Positions 25,194-34,343 of a stretch of 64,000 nt of DNA are shown piece by piece (the stretch's first letter is position 1; each line of letters begins with the position of its first letter). Location of the stretch: NCBI GenBank assembly GCA_049510055.1, contig JBEKZI010000003.1, forward strand, positions 1 to 64,000. Direction: 5' to 3'. The translations under genes and the position numbers were made by a program. The notes under the pieces were generated by a model. That model saw only the letters and a list, made by a program, of their open reading frames with translations. It was not told where the DNA came from and ran no database searches. This stretch comes from JALHTV01 sp049510055 (lineage in GTDB: Bacteria > Planctomycetota > Phycisphaerae > SM23-33).

Positions 25194-26546
25194 TCAGTTG
25201 TTCTTCCACTCGGTCTTGAGATAGGGCCCGATTCCCGACGCCTCCTTGGGACCCACCAGGACCTCCCAGCCGGATTCATCCGCCAGGGGCGCGGTCATGA
25301 CGGCCACCAGCCCCGGGATCACGAGGCGGCGGCGGTTCATCTTGTCCTTGGCGCCGGTGGCGTTCAAGGCGGCCGTGATCGTCTTGGGATTGAACTTGTC
25401 CGCCGCCCAGGCTGTCAGCACGCTGGTGCCTTCGGTGTCCACCGCCAGGATGCGGCAGGGGATGCGCGAGGCCTCGACTTCCGACTCAACGGCGTAATAG
25501 CTCAGCGAGAAATTCGTGGTGATCAGCAGGGGGCTGGCAGCGGAGACCTCGCCGACGTCGTAGAGCTTGGCCTCGACCTGCACCGGCTTTTGCGGGTCGG
25601 TGTAGATGTTCTGCCGCGTGGTCAGGATCGGCAGGAGGTGGTACGGCTCCCAGGCGTCGGCGACAACCACGGCGGCGTACTTGCAGACGTACGCGCAGGC
25701 GTCCAGTGCGGCGGCGGCCTTGTCCGCCCCGCAGGCGACCGCCAGCGACGGATAGCCCAGCGGACGGAACTTTTTGTTCAAGGCGGCCCGGCGGCTCTGC
25801 GTCAGGAAGGCCAAGGCCGCTGCCGCGCTAGATACCTCGCCGGGGGAAATCAGGATGTCCTTGACGCCCTTGGCGGCCAGGGCCTCGGTGCGTTCCGCAA
25901 CGGCTTCCAGCGTCCCGGCCACGCAGAGGGGGGCGGCGGCTTTTTTTGCCAAATCCGCCAACCCCGCCAGGTCGTCCGCCGCCTGGCCGGTGCAATACAG
26001 CACGGGCCGGGCGCCAGCCAGCGGCCCGGTGGCCGCGGCGGCCAGGCTGTCAAGCCGCGGACTCATCAAGACCATCCCGATGCCCAGCTCCTTGTGGATG
26101 ATTTCCGCAGCCGACCGCATCGCCTCCGGCGATCCGGATTCGTTGACCAGCGTGATCATGTCCGGGTGGAGGGTTTCCCCGACGCGGGTGAACTGCAACT
26201 GCTTGAAGGCCGCGCACGCCTGCCGCAGCATGTCCGGCGGATGGGTGTCGCAGAGTCGCAGCGCCACGGCCGGGGGATTGTAGAACTTGTCGTCGTGGCG
26301 GAACAGGGACGTTTCCTGGCCCACCTGGATCGTCTTATCCTGCGGGCCGATCTTCACCAGCCGTTGCGGCGGGGCGGAGGCCTCGCTCAGCTCCGCGCGG
26401 GCCTCCTCCGACAGGCGCGGACAGTCGTTCAATCCCGACTGGCCGGCGGCAACCTTCATCGCGAACGCCAGGCACGTCGGTACGCCGCACTCCTTGCAGT
26501 TCGCCTTGGGGAGGCGTTTGTAAATTTCCAATCCCGTCAGGGCCAT
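25194..26546 (-). CDS. acsC: Corrinoid/iron-sulfur protein large subunit (AcsC)
   Basis: 450 residues. The N-terminal [4Fe-4S] domain has C17, C20, C25 and C42 (NCKECGVPTC then NDCP). A TIM-barrel follows, and the C-terminal cobamide-binding domain includes LITTNFSLSYYAVESEVE and GLVAVMTAPLADESGWEV. It binds the corrinoid with AcsD and carries the methyl group to AcsB. Gap of 31 bp from acsB. Confidence 0.95.
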   Translation of the reverse strand: MALTGLEIYKRLPKANCKECGVPTCLAFAMKVAAGQSGLNDCPRLSEEARAELSEASAPPQRLVKIGPQDKTIQVGQETSLFRHDDKFYNPPAVALRLCDTHPPDMLRQACAAFKQLQFTRVGETLHPDMITLVNESGSPEAMRSAAEIIHKELGIGMVLMSPRLDSLAAAATGPLAGARPVLYCTGQAADDLAGLADLAKKAAAPLCVAGTLEAVAERTEALAAKGVKDILISPGEVSSAAAALAFLTQSRRAALNKKFRPLGYPSLAVACGADKAAAALDACAYVCKYAAVVVADAWEPYHLLPILTTRQNIYTDPQKPVQVEAKLYDVGEVSAASPLLITTNFSLSYYAVESEVEASRIPCRILAVDTEGTSVLTAWAADKFNPKTITAALNATGAKDKMNRRRLVIPGLVAVMTAPLADESGWEVLVGPKEASGIGPYLKTEWKNN

Positions 26547-26577
26547 GGCCTAACCTCGATTTTTCTTGTCGCGGCGG

Positions 26578-28758
26578 TTACATCAGCGGGCCCATGCTCA
26601 GGGCCGGATGCCCGACGCGCTGCAAGTGCTCCAGGAGCTGCTCGGACGTCGTGGCGGCGGTTTCGTCGGCGATCTTGTCCACGAAGCCCGCCAGGTTCAG
26701 TTCGGCGGCCCGCTTCTCCAGGCGCTCGCGCATGTATTCTTTGAGTTCCTTGGGCATCCAGACCAGGCGCGGCAGTCCGCCCTCGGCCCGGATGAATTTG
26801 CGGCTGGCCAGGTACAGCCGGCCCACGCCCAGGAAGCCCGGCGTTTGCGCCCCGCCGCCGACGCTGCCGGCCAGCGTCGAGAACGGCATGCCAATGGGCG
26901 TCTCGCCGGCGTATTCGCGGTTGACGACCATCACGCCGTTGGCCTCCGGCACGATGGCCAGGATGCACTCGAAGCACCCGCAGGACGTCATGGGCGATTG
27001 CAGTAGGCTGTACGCGCTGAACCGATCCACCGAGCCGTTGGACTTTTCGTGCACGAACGTGTTGACGCCTTCCCATTCGCCGACGGTCTCGTTGACGCAT
27101 CGGCCCTTGGGCACCGGCTGATTGCAGCCGGTGGGGTTGATCTCGTACGACGCCTGGCCGTCCAGCCAGTTGTACGCCCCGCACAGGCCCAGCCGCTCCG
27201 GCGTGATCATGCACACGTGGTTAGGCGCGAAAGACTGGCACAGCGTGCAGGAGTAGAACACGTCCACGGATTCGTCCGTCATGTCGGCCACGCGCTCGTC
27301 GCGGGCGTTGCAGATCGGCTTGGAGCGTTGGACGATCGCCGCGACCTCCTCGCTGACGGTCGTGATAGTGACGGCGATCTTGTCCACGATGCCGCCGTAC
27401 TCATCGTGCAGCTTGGCGTGAATAATCTTGCCGATGTGCTTGAGGCGAAAACCGGCCGCGATGGCCGCCTTGCTGACGCGGCACCAGATCTGGTCGCGCT
27501 GGCCGGTGTGCATGAAGCCCATCGCCCCGTTGCAGTAGCGGTGGATCTGTCGTTCCAGGATGCCCTCGAAGTCCTTTTTCATCTTTCGCCCCGCCACGCG
27601 GACGTGCACGCCCAGGTCCGAGGCGCCGCCGGCCGCTATCGCGTCCAGGTCCTGGCCGTGGACGATGATCTCGCCGTCGGTGACCTCCTCCAGGGCGGCC
27701 GAGTCCAGCAGCTCCACCGCATGAGAGTACTTGCTGCCGAACTGCGCGTGCATGTCCTCCCGGCGGATGCGCTCGCCTTCAAAGGCCGGCGAGTAAGACA
27801 CGGGAATGTCGATCTCCTCGACCTTGACCTTCACGCCGCGGACCTGGATGCACGTGGGCACCAGTTGGGCGTGGTCGGTCTGGCGGACCAGCGCTTCGTA
27901 GGTCGTGACGCCCGTGGCGCGGACCTCCGGCGTGGACTCGTGATCGCTGATGACCGGGAAGCCCATCGCGATGGCCCCGGCGCCGACGGCGTACCAGTCG
28001 TCGGGGATCGGCCCGAATGTGATGCCGAAGGCGTAGATGCGGTCCTTGCAGTATTTCAGGCAGTTTTTCCATTCGCCTTTCTTGTGGCCGCCGAACATCA
28101 GCGCCCCGCGAATGGCCCAGTCCAGGATGTAGATGGCCGCGTGCGTGTCGCGCCCGACGGGCACGATGTACGTGTCCCAGCCCAGCTCCACGCCCTCGGC
28201 CACGAGCTGGTCTTTCATGCTTTTTCCGTCGCGCGAGCACAGCAGGAACGACAGGATGCTTCGCTTCTGAAGCTCGCGGACGGTGTTCACCGCGACGGCG
28301 TTGCTGGGCGCCGGCCCGAGGATCGCGGCGAAGCCCGGCATGCGCCCGTCCACCAGTTGAATGCCCAGCTCGCGGAGCACCGTGTCGGAGATGAAACCCG
28401 TGCAGCCTTCCTCGATGGGTTCCTTGTCGGCATAGCGCAGGGCGCACGTGACCTCCATGGCCAGCAGGGCGGCGATGCCCGAGTCCAGCCCGTCGCCCAA
28501 GTAGGGCAGCCACAGGCGGTCGGCGGGCACGGCCGGTAGCAGCTCGCGGCAGTGCGCCACCACCGCCTTCATGTCGGCCAGCGTCCGGACCTCCAGCCCC
28601 ATCAGGGCGTACGCCATCGGCAGGAAAAAGGCCGTCTCGGGGAACTGGACCTTGAAGTCCTCGCCCTTGGCCTTGATGGCCTCGGCGAGCTTGGCCTCAG
28701 CCTCCCGGACGAAGCCGCCGGCGCCTCGAATGACTGCCGTAATGACCTCTTTCGACAT
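26578..28758 (-). CDS. acsB: Acetyl-CoA synthase (CODH/ACS beta subunit)
   Basis: 726 residues, close to the Moorella enzyme (about 729), including the N-terminal domain that contacts CODH and is absent from archaeal forms. A-cluster ligands are all present: CTLCQSFAPNHVC then GLCG near residues 505-528, and the CGC motif in TSCGCFEC near 591-596 that holds the distal nickel. It joins CO, the corrinoid methyl group and CoA to make acetyl-CoA. GGAGA precedes ATG. An additional Cys follows CGCFE, a position not catalytic in the known enzyme. Confidence 0.96.
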   Translation of the reverse strand: MSKEVITAVIRGAGGFVREAEAKLAEAIKAKGEDFKVQFPETAFFLPMAYALMGLEVRTLADMKAVVAHCRELLPAVPADRLWLPYLGDGLDSGIAALLAMEVTCALRYADKEPIEEGCTGFISDTVLRELGIQLVDGRMPGFAAILGPAPSNAVAVNTVRELQKRSILSFLLCSRDGKSMKDQLVAEGVELGWDTYIVPVGRDTHAAIYILDWAIRGALMFGGHKKGEWKNCLKYCKDRIYAFGITFGPIPDDWYAVGAGAIAMGFPVISDHESTPEVRATGVTTYEALVRQTDHAQLVPTCIQVRGVKVKVEEIDIPVSYSPAFEGERIRREDMHAQFGSKYSHAVELLDSAALEEVTDGEIIVHGQDLDAIAAGGASDLGVHVRVAGRKMKKDFEGILERQIHRYCNGAMGFMHTGQRDQIWCRVSKAAIAAGFRLKHIGKIIHAKLHDEYGGIVDKIAVTITTVSEEVAAIVQRSKPICNARDERVADMTDESVDVFYSCTLCQSFAPNHVCMITPERLGLCGAYNWLDGQASYEINPTGCNQPVPKGRCVNETVGEWEGVNTFVHEKSNGSVDRFSAYSLLQSPMTSCGCFECILAIVPEANGVMVVNREYAGETPIGMPFSTLAGSVGGGAQTPGFLGVGRLYLASRKFIRAEGGLPRLVWMPKELKEYMRERLEKRAAELNLAGFVDKIADETAATTSEQLLEHLQRVGHPALSMGPLM

Positions 28759-28779
28759 GACACTGTCTCCTGTCTATCG

Positions 28780-29595
28780 CTATCGCTTGGAAACTGCTGG
28801 GCTGGATGTTTGAGTGTAAACGGCAGCCTCGGGCCCTTCCTTTACCATGTGAGCGACCGTCTGCAACCGCCGGCAGGCGGGGCAAAGATTTTCCAACGGT
28901 ACGTGCTGGGGCAAAATGGGCCGGATGTGTTCTAGTTGTCGGCAGGGCGCGAAGGGCCGGCCGCAGGATTGGCAGTGGGCTAGGTCCATGTCGGTGTTCC
29001 ACGTCTGCATTCGCCGCAGCGGGCCGTCGTCGATGCTGCGAATATGTCCCGTGGGGCAGACGGCCACGCAGGCGCCGCAGCCGATGCAGACGTCCGAGGC
29101 CTCCCGGAACGGCGTGCCGACCTGCCGGTCCACGCCGCGGCTGGCAAAACCGATCGCGCCGATCTTCAGGACCTCTTCGCACACGCGCGTGCACAGGCCG
29201 CAGACGATGCACGTTTCGTCGGGGTCGTCGGTGGGGTAGGGGGTCTCCGTCACGCCGTACTTGGCCGCCAATTTCTGAATGACCTCGCTGCTGGGGCACC
29301 GCGCCAGCAGAAGCTCCAGCACCACCCGCCGGGCTTGCTGGACCGGTTGAGAGTCCGTCTGCACCTCCAGGCCGCCGCTGGCCGGATACTGGCAGGAGGC
29401 CACCAGGCCGCTTTTGCCCTCGGCGGCGACCTCCACCAGGCAGACGCGGCAGGCGGCGTAGGGCTCCAACGCCTCGTGGTGGCAAAGGGTCGGGATGTCC
29501 TTACCCAGCCTTCGACAGACCGTCAGCAAGGTCTCGCCGGGGCGGCCTTCGGTCGCCTGGCCATCCACCACAAGTTGGAATGCCTCGTCAGCCAT
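28780..29595 (-). CDS. NuoG/HoxU-like iron-sulfur diaphorase subunit, shortened
   Basis: 271 residues from ATG 29595. An N-terminal [2Fe-2S] domain (TLCHHE, AACRVCLVEV, ASC) comes first. The usual His-Cys [4Fe-4S] region is reduced to ARCPSSEVIQKLAAKYGV. Two [4Fe-4S] motifs follow (CIVCGLCTRVC and CIGCGACVAVCP), then a C-terminal tail with CQSCGRPFAPC and LCPACRRL, perhaps a zinc or further Fe-S site. There is no molybdopterin or H-cluster domain. It overlaps the NuoF-like stop by 8 bp. I infer it carries electrons between the NuoEF-like diaphorase and the CODH ferredoxin. Confidence 0.83.
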   Translation of the reverse strand: MADEAFQLVVDGQATEGRPGETLLTVCRRLGKDIPTLCHHEALEPYAACRVCLVEVAAEGKSGLVASCQYPASGGLEVQTDSQPVQQARRVVLELLLARCPSSEVIQKLAAKYGVTETPYPTDDPDETCIVCGLCTRVCEEVLKIGAIGFASRGVDRQVGTPFREASDVCIGCGACVAVCPTGHIRSIDDGPLRRMQTWNTDMDLAHCQSCGRPFAPCRQLEHIRPILPQHVPLENLCPACRRLQTVAHMVKEGPEAAVYTQTSSPAVSKR

Positions 29596-31333
29596 TCTTG
29601 TTTGCACCTTTTTCGCGTTTTTCGCCTAAAGAATCGTTATCGCTTCTCAAGGCCGTGCACACGCCGGCGGGGCAGCGCTTGTCCACTACGTGGGCGAAGT
29701 ATTCGTCCCGGAAATATTTCAGCGTGCTGAGGACGGGGTTCGGGGCGGTCGTGCCCAGCCCGCACAGAGAGCCGGCCTTGACGCCCCGGGCCAACGTCTC
29801 CAGGCGGGCGAGGTCCTCGACGGCGCCCCGGCCGTCGCAGATTCGCGTGAGGATGCCCAGCATGTGCTTGATGCCCTCGCGGCAGGGCGTGCACTTGCCG
29901 CAAGATTCCTCCCGCAGGAAGTTCATGAAGTAGCGGGCCACGTCCACGACACACGTGCGGTCGTCCATGACGATCATCCCGCCGGAGCCCATCATCACCC
30001 CGGCCGCGGTCAGGGACTCATAATCGACGGGCAGGTCCAGCAGGGATTCGGGGATCATGCCGGCGGGGCCGCCGGTCTGGACGGCCTTGAATTTTCGTCC
30101 CGCCGGAACGCCGCCGCCAATGTCGTCGATGATCTGTCGCAGGGGGGTGCCCATGGGCACCTCGACCAGGCCGGTGTTGCGGATCTTGCCCACCAGCGAG
30201 AAGACCTTCGTGCCCTTGGACGTTTCCGTGCCGATGCCGGCGAACCAGTCAGCGCCGCGATTGATGATCTGCGGCACGTTGGCCCAGGTCTCCACGTTGT
30301 TGATGACGGTGGGCTTGCCCCACAGGCCGCGCTCGGCGGGGTAGGGGGGCTTGGGCGAAGGCGTGCCCAGGCGGCCTTCGACGCTGGCGATCAGGGCCGT
30401 TTCCTCACCGCAGACGAACGCCCCGGCCCCGCGGCTGACGTGCACCTGGAAATTCCACCCGCTGCCCAGGATATTCTCGCCCACGAGGCCATGTGCCTTG
30501 GCCTGCTCGATGGCGGCCAAGACGTGCCGCACGGCCAGGGGATACTCGGCCCGGACGTAAATGACGGCCTCATCGGCGCCGATGGCGTAGCCGCCGATCA
30601 GCATTCCCTCCAACACGCTGTGGGGGTTGCCCTCCAGGACCGAGCGATTCATGTAGGCGCCGGGGTCGCCCTCGTCGGCGTTGCAGACGACGTATTTCTT
30701 GTCGCCCGGCTTGTCGCGGCAGATGCGCCACTTTCTTCCGGTGGGAAAACCGCCGCCACCCCGCCCACGCAGACCGCTCCGCTCGATCTCGTCGATGACG
30801 TGCCGGGGCGAACCGCCGGCCAGGACCTTGGTCCAGGCCGCATACCCGCCGGCGGCGATGTAGTCCTCGATCGAGCAGGGGTCCACCTCCGCATTCATTC
30901 CAAGCACCAGCCGCTGCTGCCGCTCATAGAAAGGCAGACGCCGGATGTCCCGGACCGCCTCACCCGTCCGCGGATCGCGATAGCACCACTCCTCGATGAC
31001 CTTCCCGCCCAGCAGCGACTCTTTTAGCAAGCGGGGCACGTCTTTGGGGGCCGGGTGAGGGTAAAAGATGTTGCTGGGGCGCAGGATGAGCAGGGGTTCC
31101 TGCTCGCAGAATCCAAGGCACCCCGTGACGCGCAGCAGGACCTTGCCGGTCAGCCGCAATTCTTTCAGGCCGGCCTGCAAGGCCTCGACCAGGGCCCCCG
31201 AACCGTTGACCATACCGCAGGTGCCGGAAGAGACGATCAGACAAGGCTTGCCGGCGCGGGCCTTGGACAGCTTGGCCCGATGGGCCTCCAGCTTGCCCGG
31301 CGAATCGAACAATTTGGCCTTGGTGGCGATCAT
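29588..31333 (-). CDS. NuoF/HydB-like NADH-binding flavoprotein subunit
   Basis: 581 residues. An N-terminal thioredoxin-like [2Fe-2S] domain (GTCG, GCLGFCEQ) precedes the flavoprotein core. FMN/NADH motifs are GLRGRGGGGFPTGRKW and GAGAFVCGEETALI. The [4Fe-4S] site reads SCGKCTPCREG with a fourth Cys in SLCGLGTTAPNP. The protein ends soon after CPAGVC and so lacks the C-terminal two-cluster ferredoxin domain seen in HydB-type subunits. It should transfer electrons between NAD(H) and Fe-S partners. Its ATG overlaps the NuoE-like stop by 4 bp. The C-terminus is a Lys/Glu/Asn-rich tail from an A-rich tract. Confidence 0.9.
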   Translation of the reverse strand: MIATKAKLFDSPGKLEAHRAKLSKARAGKPCLIVSSGTCGMVNGSGALVEALQAGLKELRLTGKVLLRVTGCLGFCEQEPLLILRPSNIFYPHPAPKDVPRLLKESLLGGKVIEEWCYRDPRTGEAVRDIRRLPFYERQQRLVLGMNAEVDPCSIEDYIAAGGYAAWTKVLAGGSPRHVIDEIERSGLRGRGGGGFPTGRKWRICRDKPGDKKYVVCNADEGDPGAYMNRSVLEGNPHSVLEGMLIGGYAIGADEAVIYVRAEYPLAVRHVLAAIEQAKAHGLVGENILGSGWNFQVHVSRGAGAFVCGEETALIASVEGRLGTPSPKPPYPAERGLWGKPTVINNVETWANVPQIINRGADWFAGIGTETSKGTKVFSLVGKIRNTGLVEVPMGTPLRQIIDDIGGGVPAGRKFKAVQTGGPAGMIPESLLDLPVDYESLTAAGVMMGSGGMIVMDDRTCVVDVARYFMNFLREESCGKCTPCREGIKHMLGILTRICDGRGAVEDLARLETLARGVKAGSLCGLGTTAPNPVLSTLKYFRDEYFAHVVDKRCPAGVCTALRSDNDSLGEKREKGANKNG

Positions 31334-31842
31334 GTTGAAGCCGGCCTGCGCGGGCCTTTTTTGTCTCTGTCTTTTTCTTTGCCTTTACCGACGGTGCGAA
31401 GCAGGGCGTCGGCCTTGTCGGGGGTCATCTTGCCGTGGTAGGCGCCGTCCAGCACGACGATCGGCCCTATCGCGCAAGCGCCGAGGCAGTTGACGCTGAC
31501 CAGTGTGAATCGGCCGTCCGCCGTGGTGCCGCCCGAGGCGACCTGCAATCGCCGCTGGAGGTGTTCCAGCATCGTCGTCGCCCCGCAGACGTGGCAGGCC
31601 GTGCCGGTGCAGACGGTAATCTCATGCTTGCCTCGCGGCGTGAGGCGGAAAGAGCGGTAGAACGTCGCCAACCCGTACAGCCTGGCCAGCGGCACGCCGA
31701 GTTCGCGGCTGACGGCCTTGAGCACCTCGGCGGGGAGATAGTCGTACTGCCCTTGGACTTCCTGGAGCAGCATCACCAGGCTGTCGTCGCCGGCGACGTA
31801 CTGGCAGCACAGCTTCGGAACGGCTTTGAGATCAACGGCCAC
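31330..31842 (-). CDS. NuoE/HydC-like [2Fe-2S] subunit
   Basis: 170 residues with a helical N-terminal domain (LLQEVQGQYDYLPAEVL) and a thioredoxin-like [2Fe-2S] domain with the four expected cysteines: CTGTAC and, later, NCLGAC. It pairs with NuoF-like subunits in complex I, NAD-reducing hydrogenases and bifurcating complexes. Overlaps the ferredoxin gene by 11 bp and the NuoF-like gene by 4 bp. The C-terminal 20 residues are Lys/Arg/Asp-rich and not conserved in the family. Confidence 0.92.
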   Translation of the reverse strand: MAVDLKAVPKLCCQYVAGDDSLVMLLQEVQGQYDYLPAEVLKAVSRELGVPLARLYGLATFYRSFRLTPRGKHEITVCTGTACHVCGATTMLEHLQRRLQVASGGTTADGRFTLVSVNCLGACAIGPIVVLDGAYHGKMTPDKADALLRTVGKGKEKDRDKKGPRRPAST

Positions 31843-32377
31843 GATTTCGCTCCATGGCTAAGCGGGCGGCGTCCTCTCCCGCGGCGATCTTCGCCGCGGC
31901 CTCTTGTCGCCGCCGCTTTAGCCATTCATCCACTTCGCAAAACTCCAGCGCCCCGGTGGGGCAGCCGGCCACGCAAGCCGGTTCCTCACCCTCCTGAGTG
32001 AGCTGGAGACACAGGTCGCACTTCACCATCGCCTTGCCATCGCGGGAAAGGTCAATGACGCCGAAGGGGCAAACCTGCAGGCAGAACTTGCATCCGATGC
32101 ACTTGGCAGACTCGATGAGCACCGGCCCGTTCTCGACGGGGCGATGGATCGCCTCGGTCGGGCAGACCGTCATGCACGGGGCGTCCTGGCAATGGCGGCA
32201 TTGCAGCGGGATGCCGCACGTCCCGGCCGCCTCCACGTGCACGCGCGGCTGCGGCGGCGCAGCGGACGCGACGGCCTCGGCCAGGCTCTTGGCCTCGCTG
32301 TGCGCCATGGCGCACTGGAGCACGCAGGTCTTGCACCCCAGGCAGCGCTGCTCGTTGATGACAATCATCTTGGCCAT
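31832..32377 (-). CDS. CooF-like ferredoxin with four [4Fe-4S] motifs
   Basis: 181 residues from ATG 32377, which has AAGGAG upstream. Cys motifs are CLGCKTCVLQC, CRHCQDAPCMTVCP, CIGCKFCLQVCP and CDLCLQ with a later CVAGCP, the arrangement of CooF and related polyferredoxin-type electron carriers (as in formate dehydrogenase beta subunits). It starts 13 bp after cooS, as cooF does in CO-oxidising bacteria, so it very probably moves electrons to or from the CODH. Confidence 0.9.
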   Translation of the reverse strand: MAKMIVINEQRCLGCKTCVLQCAMAHSEAKSLAEAVASAAPPQPRVHVEAAGTCGIPLQCRHCQDAPCMTVCPTEAIHRPVENGPVLIESAKCIGCKFCLQVCPFGVIDLSRDGKAMVKCDLCLQLTQEGEEPACVAGCPTGALEFCEVDEWLKRRRQEAAAKIAAGEDAARLAMERNRGR

Positions 32378-32390
32378 GGGAGGCTCCTTG

Positions 32391-34343
32391 CTAGACGGCC
32401 ACGGCGGCGGCACTGGCCGTCCGCGGGGCGTAGGGGACCGGGTACATGGGGCCGGGCAGGTGCAGGGCGGCGCGCTTGGCGTCGATGTGGTCGATGATCA
32501 AGCGGGCGGCCTTGATCGGGTCGGCCTCAAAAGCGAACTTGCCGCCGAACAGTTTCTCGATGCCGCCGCAGAGGAACTCGGTCAGTTGCGGGGCGCCCTG
32601 GACCGGCAGCGGCTCGCCCAGCACGGTGAAGACGCCCGAGGCGACGGCGTAGAAGCCGATGGCCACAGCCTTCTCGCTCATCCATTCCGGCGCGGCCGCG
32701 GCCACGGGCAGGTCGGCGATGCTTTGGCCCAGGCCTCCCTCGGCCACGACCCGGGACAGGACCACCAGGATGCGGCTGATGTCCACGCAGGAACCCAGGT
32801 GCAGCACGGGCGGAATGCCGACGGCCCGGCAGATTTCCCGCACGCCGGCCCCACCGTACTGCTCCGCCGCCTCGGGGCACAGCAGGCCGGCCTTGGCGTC
32901 GGCCACGGCGGAGCAGCCCGTCACGGCGACCAGCACGTCGTTGGCGAGCAGTTCCTTGGCCATGGCCAGGTGCCCGTAGTCGTGGGGGAGAATGCGGGGG
33001 TTGTTGCACCCGACCACGCCGGCCACGCCGCGAAGCCGGCCGGACATGACGGCGTCGTTCAGCGGCCGGTAGCTGGCGCGGTAGCGGCCACCCAGCATCG
33101 TGGCGATGTTCTCCGCCGTGAAGCCGGCCACCAGCGGCTGGCTGTCCGGCGGCACGCACGGGGCGGCCTTGCGGTTGGGGAAGTTCTCCACGGCCATGCG
33201 GACGATCCGCTTGGCGGTCGCCAGGGCCTTGGATTCGTCGAACTCCACGTGCTCGGCGTAGGGGAACTTGGCCTTGGGCGACGTGGAGATGAACTTGGTG
33301 TGGAATTTTTGGGTCAGCTTGCCCAACGCCGGGAAGACGCACTGAACGTCCACCACCATCGCGTCGACCACGCCGGTGGCCACGGCCAGCTCCTGCTGGA
33401 GGAAGTTCCCGGCCAGCGGGATGCCATGCCGCATCAGAATTTCGTTGGCCGTGCAGCAGATACCGCCCAGGTTGATGCCGGTGGCGCCCTTGCTCTTGGC
33501 CAGGGCCAGAAGCTCCTTGTCCTGTGCGGCGGCGACGATCATCTCCGAAAGCGTCGGCTCGTGGCCGTGGACGACGATGTTCACCATGGCCGGGTCCAGG
33601 ATGCCCAGATTGGCCCGGCTGCGGACCCACGTGGGCGTGCGGAACAGCACGTCGGACAGCTCCGTGGCGATCATCGAGCCGCCCCAGCCGTCCGCCAGGG
33701 CCGCCCGGACGCCTTGAAGAATAATGTTGGTGGGTTCGTTGTCGACGCCCATGTTGGTGCGGTGCATGATCTCCACGACCTCGCGGTCCACGCCGCGGGG
33801 CACCACGCCCGCCTCTCGCCAGCGGCGGCGCTGGTCCTGGGGGGCCCGGGCGGCGAACACCACCTCGCCGTGCTGCTGGCCGAACTGGCCGAAGGCGATC
33901 GTGGCTACGGCCAGGGCGATCTCGCGGAGGTCCTTGCCGTCGGTGGCCACGCCCAGCTCGCCGGCCAGGGCGCGGAGCTTGACGGGGTCCTTGATCTGAT
34001 AGTCGCAGTCGGCCCGCTCGGCCGCCATGAGCAGCGTGTGGGCGATGTCCCGCCCGTGGTCCGAGTGGGCCGATGCCCCGGCGGCGATCATTCGCACCAG
34101 GTTCCGGGCGGCGATGATATCCGCCGTCGCCCCGCAGATGCCCTCGGAAGGCCCGTCGCCGAAGGGGTCGATGCGGCAGGGGCCCATCTTGCAGTTGCGG
34201 CAGCAGATGCCCAGTTGCCCAAAGCCGCATTGCGGCTCCATGGCCTCCTGGCGGTCCCAGGCGACCTGGAGGTCCTGGGCGGCTGCTTTGGTCAGCATGG
34301 CTATGGTTGCAGGGTCAACGCTGCGTTGTTGAGGGGTTTTCAC
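32391..34343 (-). CDS. cooS: Ni-Fe carbon monoxide dehydrogenase catalytic subunit (CooS/AcsA)
   Basis: 650 residues from GTG with GAGGTG upstream. N-terminal cluster ligands lie at C39, C47, C48, C51 and C56 (CGFGQLGICCRNCKMGPC). C-cluster region residues appear in NLGGICCTANEI, VVDVQC, GVVGCNN, VTGCSAV and HLGSCVDISR. It interconverts CO2 and CO. Placed first in the operon that encodes AcsB, AcsC and AcsD, it should supply CO to acetyl-CoA synthase. Its length lies between monofunctional CooS and Moorella AcsA, so use in CO oxidation through the neighbouring ferredoxin and diaphorase is also possible. Confidence 0.96.
   Translation of the reverse strand: MKTPQQRSVDPATIAMLTKAAAQDLQVAWDRQEAMEPQCGFGQLGICCRNCKMGPCRIDPFGDGPSEGICGATADIIAARNLVRMIAAGASAHSDHGRDIAHTLLMAAERADCDYQIKDPVKLRALAGELGVATDGKDLREIALAVATIAFGQFGQQHGEVVFAARAPQDQRRRWREAGVVPRGVDREVVEIMHRTNMGVDNEPTNIILQGVRAALADGWGGSMIATELSDVLFRTPTWVRSRANLGILDPAMVNIVVHGHEPTLSEMIVAAAQDKELLALAKSKGATGINLGGICCTANEILMRHGIPLAGNFLQQELAVATGVVDAMVVDVQCVFPALGKLTQKFHTKFISTSPKAKFPYAEHVEFDESKALATAKRIVRMAVENFPNRKAAPCVPPDSQPLVAGFTAENIATMLGGRYRASYRPLNDAVMSGRLRGVAGVVGCNNPRILPHDYGHLAMAKELLANDVLVAVTGCSAVADAKAGLLCPEAAEQYGGAGVREICRAVGIPPVLHLGSCVDISRILVVLSRVVAEGGLGQSIADLPVAAAAPEWMSEKAVAIGFYAVASGVFTVLGEPLPVQGAPQLTEFLCGGIEKLFGGKFAFEADPIKAARLIIDHIDAKRAALHLPGPMYPVPYAPRTASAAAVAV

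Noticed and set aside
28780..31842. Electron-bifurcating hydrogenase (HydABC)
   Set aside because: NuoE/F-like subunits fit, but there is no H-cluster hydrogenase subunit (no TSCCPxW or similar motifs) in or near the cluster.
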